Below are positions 60,350-64,000 of a stretch of DNA of 64,000 nt, piece by piece. The stretch's first letter is position 1, and each line of letters opens with the position of its first letter. A program made the translations under genes and the position numbers. This DNA comes from Bacilli bacterium (GTDB lineage Bacteria > Bacillota_I > Bacilli_A > RF39 > UBA660). The stretch lies in NCBI GenBank assembly GCA_900752905.1, contig CAADWX010000011.1, forward strand, positions 62,001 to 126,000, given 5' to 3'. The notes under the pieces are model-generated. The model saw nothing but the letters and a program-made list of their open reading frames with translations. It had not been told where the DNA came from and searched no databases.

Positions 60350-61021
60350 ATGAAAAAATTTACAAAATTATTTCTGTTAATATTATTAATGTTTTCTATA
60401 AGTGGTTGTTCTACGGAACATGAGTTAGTTATTGATGATAATGGAATGACAGAAAAAATTAATATTATTGTTCCAAAAACTGAAGAAAATAAAACTAAAA
60501 TTTATGGACAGTATCAAAATAATTTATATGCCATAGATAATGATTATACTAAAAAAATGTATGATAAAAAAATATCAGAGAATGAGGATAATTATGTATT
60601 AACATATAAAGTAAATTATGCTTTTTCTGAAATAAAATTCGATTATTTGTTTAGTACTTGCTTTGACTCATATAGTGCTGTAAAAGGAAATGATAATACA
60701 TTTATAATAAGTACATCTAAAGGATATAATTGTTTATATTATGAAATGGGAAATTTTGATAAATACGAATTAAAAATTAGGACGAAATATAATGTATTAG
60801 AAACAAATGCTGATTCTATTGATAAAGATGTTATGAAATGGAATATTGATTTTACTAATTATGAAAATAAAAATATATATTTAAAGATTAGTCTTGAAAA
60901 AAATAAAAAAAATATTTCTGCTTATGGTATTTTGATAATTATTTTTGCTTCTATTCTTGTATTAAGTGGTATAATATTTTTAATTGTTAAAGCAATAAAT
61001 AAGAAAAATAATAAAATTTAG
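60350..61021 (+). CDS. Lipoprotein with C-terminal membrane anchor
   Basis: 223 aa. Type II signal peptide with lipobox FSISGC (Cys near 20). The outer domain (HELVIDDNGMTEKINIIVPK; YVLTYKVNYAFSEIKFDYLF) recalls LPPG-type lipoproteins with an ELxIxxxG start. A C-terminal helix (ILIIIFASILVLSGIIFLIV) with a basic end gives a second anchor. It lies between the hydrolase and virD4, so it is probably an accessory of the secretion machine. AGAGGTG precedes ATG. Confidence 0.68.
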   Translation: MKKFTKLFLLILLMFSISGCSTEHELVIDDNGMTEKINIIVPKTEENKTKIYGQYQNNLYAIDNDYTKKMYDKKISENEDNYVLTYKVNYAFSEIKFDYLFSTCFDSYSAVKGNDNTFIISTSKGYNCLYYEMGNFDKYELKIRTKYNVLETNADSIDKDVMKWNIDFTNYENKNIYLKISLEKNKKNISAYGILIIIFASILVLSGIIFLIVKAINKKNNKI

Positions 61022-61031
61022 GAGGTAACTT

Positions 61032-63122
61032 ATGAAACTAAAATTTAGAGCTGATCCGAAAAACTGGTTTATATTTGGAGTATTCATGATATTCTTATTC
61101 TTGTTAATAGATTTGATTGTCGTAAATGCTATAGCATTTTTAAACAATACGTCTTTTACTTTAAATCCTTTATTAGCTTTTTCAGAAGGTCTTATAGCAC
61201 CTGTTATGGTATTTTATATAGGTACTGTTATAGTTGTTTTCTCAAGTTTAAATTCATATTTTTTTGAAAGAGAAAAAGGAATAGGTTTTTCTTCATCTCC
61301 AAAAAAAGAAAAAGGTTATTCTAGGTGGGCAAGTGATAAGGAATTTAAGAAAATATTAAAAAAAGTTAATCCTAAATCACCAACATCAGATGTTGCTGGA
61401 ATTCCACTTATTAATAATGGTAAGGAAATATGGGTTGATGATGGAGAATGGCATAATTTAGTAATTGGGTCCACTGCATCTGGTAAAACTGAATCAATAG
61501 TTCAACCTATGGTTAAAACTTTAGCAAAAGCTGGCGAATCAATGATTATTACCGATCCTAAAGGTGAAATATATGAGAGAAATGCAGAAGAATTAAGAGA
61601 AAAAGGATATGAAATTATTTTACTTAACTTCCGTAATCCACAGATGGGTAATTGTTGGAATCCACTTACTCTTCCTTACAGCTTATATAAATCTGGAAAT
61701 AATGATAAAGCAACAGAGCTTCTAGATGATTTGGCTAAAAATATTCTTTATGATGAAACAAGTAAAGGCCAAGATCCATTTTGGGAAAATACCTCTGCTG
61801 ATTACTTTGCTGGACTTTCTTTAGCTTTATTTGAAGATGCTAAAGAAGAAGAAATTAACTTAAATACAATTAACTTGATGACAACAATAGGTGAGGAAAA
61901 AATAGGAAATACTACATATATGAAAGAGTATTTTAGCGACAAAGATAAATCTTCACCTGCATATGTTAATGTTGCAAGTACTATTATGGCCCCAGCTGAA
62001 ACAAAAGGATCAATTTTATCTGTTTTTAAACAAAAAATAAAATTATTTTCTTCTAAAGAAAATCTTTCTGAAATGTTAAGTCGCAGTGATTTTGATATGA
62101 AAGATATTGGGAAAAAGAAAACAGCTGTATTTATAGTAATTCATGATGAAAAAAAGACATATCATCCACTTGCTACTATATTTATTAAACAATGTTATGA
62201 AACTTTAGTTGATGTTGCTTTTGAAAATGGGGGTAAATTACCATTTAAAACGAATTTTATATTGGATGAGTTTGCAAATATGCCACCTTTAAAGGATGCA
62301 GATGCAATGGTTACAGCAGCTCGTTCAAGAAAAATAAGGTTTACTTTTATTATTCAAAACTTTGCCCAGTTAACAGAAGTTTATGGTAAAGAAAAAGGAG
62401 ATACAATAAAAGGTAACTGTGGTAACTGGATATATTTGATAAGTAGTGAATTGTCTGCTCTAGAGGAAATAAGTAAAATGTGTGGTGAGGTAAAATCTAA
62501 AAAAGATGATAAGACTGCATCTACTCCACTTGTTACAGTAAGTGATTTACAGAGACTTCCAATGTATACAATGATAATTTTGAGAACCAGAGAAAACCCT
62601 TTTAAAACAAAAATGACTCCAGCATGGAAAATGGAAAAAGAAGGTATGTGGGATAAAGTTTATCCAAAATCAGATTATCCACACAGAGAAAAAAATAAAG
62701 TTCCAGTTTTTGATTTAAAGGAATATGTAGATAAAAAAAGAGAAGAAAAAATTAACCAAATGATGTCAAATAGTGAGAATAAAGGTCCATCAATGTTTGA
62801 TCCTTCTGCAATGTTTAGTCCTAAGAAAACTCCTTTCAATCCAATGATGGGAAAAAATCCTGGGCTTGATGTTGATGAAATAGTAAAAAGATTGGATGCA
62901 AAAATTGCTGAATTAGAAGAAGAAGAAAGATTAGAAAATGAAAAAAATAAACAACAAGAATTAAAAGATAAGAAAGATATTAAAGAAGTTATTGATTTTA
63001 AGGATGAAAAATCAGAAAAAGATAAAAAAAAGGATGACTTTATTGATACAAAAGTTTCTTCTGATGCAGATATAACTGATGATCAATTTTTTGATGATTT
63101 CTTTTATGATGATGATGAATAA
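61032..63122 (+). CDS. virD4: VirD4/TraG-type T4SS coupling ATPase
   Basis: 696 aa. Two N-terminal membrane helices, then VIGSTASGKTESIVQPMVKT (Walker A, about 145), MIITDPKGEIYERNAEELRE, NCWNPLTLPYSLY, FWENTSADYFAGL, Walker B NFILDEFANMPPL (about 409-421), AARSRKIRFTFIIQNFAQL and GNCGNWIYLIS are family motifs. The C-terminal ~130 residues are charged and acidic and may receive substrates. VirD4 proteins bring substrates (protein or DNA-protein) to the channel, so the locus should secrete something; no relaxase is present. AGGAGG precedes ATG. Confidence 0.93.
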   Translation: MKLKFRADPKNWFIFGVFMIFLFLLIDLIVVNAIAFLNNTSFTLNPLLAFSEGLIAPVMVFYIGTVIVVFSSLNSYFFEREKGIGFSSSPKKEKGYSRWASDKEFKKILKKVNPKSPTSDVAGIPLINNGKEIWVDDGEWHNLVIGSTASGKTESIVQPMVKTLAKAGESMIITDPKGEIYERNAEELREKGYEIILLNFRNPQMGNCWNPLTLPYSLYKSGNNDKATELLDDLAKNILYDETSKGQDPFWENTSADYFAGLSLALFEDAKEEEINLNTINLMTTIGEEKIGNTTYMKEYFSDKDKSSPAYVNVASTIMAPAETKGSILSVFKQKIKLFSSKENLSEMLSRSDFDMKDIGKKKTAVFIVIHDEKKTYHPLATIFIKQCYETLVDVAFENGGKLPFKTNFILDEFANMPPLKDADAMVTAARSRKIRFTFIIQNFAQLTEVYGKEKGDTIKGNCGNWIYLISSELSALEEISKMCGEVKSKKDDKTASTPLVTVSDLQRLPMYTMIILRTRENPFKTKMTPAWKMEKEGMWDKVYPKSDYPHREKNKVPVFDLKEYVDKKREEKINQMMSNSENKGPSMFDPSAMFSPKKTPFNPMMGKNPGLDVDEIVKRLDAKIAELEEEERLENEKNKQQELKDKKDIKEVIDFKDEKSEKDKKKDDFIDTKVSSDADITDDQFFDDFFYDDDE

Positions 63123-63146
63123 AGTGTTAAAAACACTTTATTTTTT
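63118..63146 (+). terminator. Terminator after virD4
   Basis: AATAAAGTGTT, loop AAA, AACACTTTATT then T-rich; it includes the virD4 stop codon. A TATAAT at 63161-63166 starts the next unit. Confidence 0.8.
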
Positions 63147-63191
63147 ATTTATATATATGGTATAATGAAAGTAATTATAGGAGGAAAAATT

Positions 63192-64000
63192 ATGAAAAAA
63201 AAAGGTATTTTTTATATTTTATTTGCATTTTTAATAATGTTTGGTTTAAAAGCAAATGTATTTGCTGAGGGGGATGACCTTTTTTGTGTATATAAAGTAG
63301 AAAATGCAAAAGAAGCGTTGCCAAGTAATAATGGTGATTATTTTGCCTTATCTCTTTATGACGACAAATGGAAGGTAAGGCGATTGTATTCTAGCGAAAA
63401 TGAAACATATTATAGTTTTAGTGGGAATTATTCAGATGATGATTATGATTATTTGGCTTCATCTCTTAATACTGAAGTTTTTGAGTGCCCTAAAAATATA
63501 TATGCTATTTTAAAAAACAAGGATTCAAGTTCTATTTTAAAAAATATAATTGGAAACATAAACATAGGTCCAAGTTTTACTTTAGAACAAAATGAAAAAT
63601 TTAATGTTGGTAATTTAAAACTTTTAAGTTTCCCTCAAAAAATATGTTCATATAGTGATGAAAATAAATCTTCTTATATTCAGTTGATTCGTTCTTCTTC
63701 TGGGGTTCTAGCAAATCCATTTATTGTATCTGGGAATGCAGGAATTGTTAGTAGTTTTAAAGGCAATGCTAGTTTATCTAAAATAAAGGTTCCTTTTGAA
63801 CTTGATAATGGTTCTTGTTACAAAGAGTTATATATTGGCGATAATATATCTAATGATGAATCAAAAGCTGGAAGCTCTAGTAAAAAATGGAACTTAATTT
63901 CTAATACTAATTTTATTGAGGTTGATGAAAACGGAAATTCTAGTGAAGGTGGTAATTCGTTTAAGTCGCTTGCATGTACTTATACCGATGGTTCTAACGA
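63192..64000 (+). CDS. Secreted protein of the Tad/T4SS locus, partial
   Basis: Open from ATG 63192 (after AGGAGGAAAA) to the window edge, 269 codons seen. A signal peptide (KGIFYILFAFLIMFGLKANV, cleavage after FA) is followed by a beta-rich mature part with regularly spaced Cys (DLFCVYKVEN; VFECPKNIYA; KICSYSDENK; GSCYKELYIG; LACTYTDGSN). The CxYxx-type Cys segments resemble those of the 1001-aa secreted protein at 41453, so it may be a related surface or secreted component. The 3' end is missing. Confidence 0.72.
   Translation, partial: MKKKGIFYILFAFLIMFGLKANVFAEGDDLFCVYKVENAKEALPSNNGDYFALSLYDDKWKVRRLYSSENETYYSFSGNYSDDDYDYLASSLNTEVFECPKNIYAILKNKDSSSILKNIIGNINIGPSFTLEQNEKFNVGNLKLLSFPQKICSYSDENKSSYIQLIRSSSGVLANPFIVSGNAGIVSSFKGNASLSKIKVPFELDNGSCYKELYIGDNISNDESKAGSSSKKWNLISNTNFIEVDENGNSSEGGNSFKSLACTYTDGSN

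Noticed and set aside
39125..64000. Calling the locus an integrative conjugative element
   Set aside because: No relaxase, integrase, partition or transfer-origin gene is seen in the window; only the secretion parts are present. The right end is open, so it remains possible.

Overview
This is a 64 kb piece of a very AT-rich chromosome (roughly three quarters A+T by eye) from a low-GC Firmicute of the Bacilli type. TGA is a stop codon (for example the ends of rlmN and prpC), and the only tryptophan tRNA seen has anticodon CCA, so the code is standard bacterial. Spore genes (sspI, a CotY/CotZ-like coat protein, a YutH-like coat protein), a SleB-type cell-wall hydrolase, PASTA kinase, rsgA and RNase III fit a walled, potentially spore-forming bacterium. 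Its source is probably an uncultured gut-type Bacilli lineage, but the sequence alone does not name the species.

Layout. (1) 1-6456 is the right part of a mobile island: the end of a DNA methyltransferase, a type III restriction subunit, an HTH protein, a 30-codon ORF, a large serine recombinase and a helical protein of unknown role. It ends inside a LysM amidase gene, of which only the 3' half (6457-7407) remains. (2) 7435-20285 is mostly housekeeping: a SleB-like hydrolase, a Rieske/FAD oxidoreductase, a pseudouridine synthase, a PAP2-DgkA fusion, PcrA helicase, a Nudix-type regulator, YidD and RNase III, with two tRNA groups and two decayed genes (integrase and DapF remnants). (3) 20286-23541 holds three zinc-ribbon membrane proteins behind a promoter whose spacer contains ten consecutive G, a likely phase-variation switch. 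(4) 23703-28777 is the classic rlmN-prpC-prkC-rsgA-rpe operon. (5) 28778-39058 mixes spore genes, a NifU-like protein, a second tRNA array, DUF368, ferredoxin, RlmCD, an ORF6N pseudogene, and GNAT-like, CmpB-like and DUF4186 genes.

(6) 39125-64000 and beyond is the most interesting part: about 25 kb, one strand, encoding one envelope machine that combines two families. The Tad half has CpaB/RcpC, the TadA/CpaF ATPase, TadB, TadC, a TadZ-like protein, a Flp-like pilin and several pseudopilins. The type IV secretion half has two VirB2-like pilins, VirB6/TrbL, PrgI/VirB3, VirB4 split over two genes, and VirD4. A SpoIID-CHAP two-domain peptidoglycan hydrolase, a lipoprotein and several large secreted Cys-rich or beta-rich proteins complete it. 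No relaxase, integrase, origin of transfer or prepilin peptidase is visible here, so it looks more like a resident secretion/adhesion apparatus than a plain conjugative element.

Fourteen tRNA genes were read with acceptor stems and anticodons: Trp, Leu(TAA), Ser(TGA), initiator Met, Asp, Phe, Arg(ACG), Pro, Ser(GCT), Val, Thr, Tyr, Gln and Lys.
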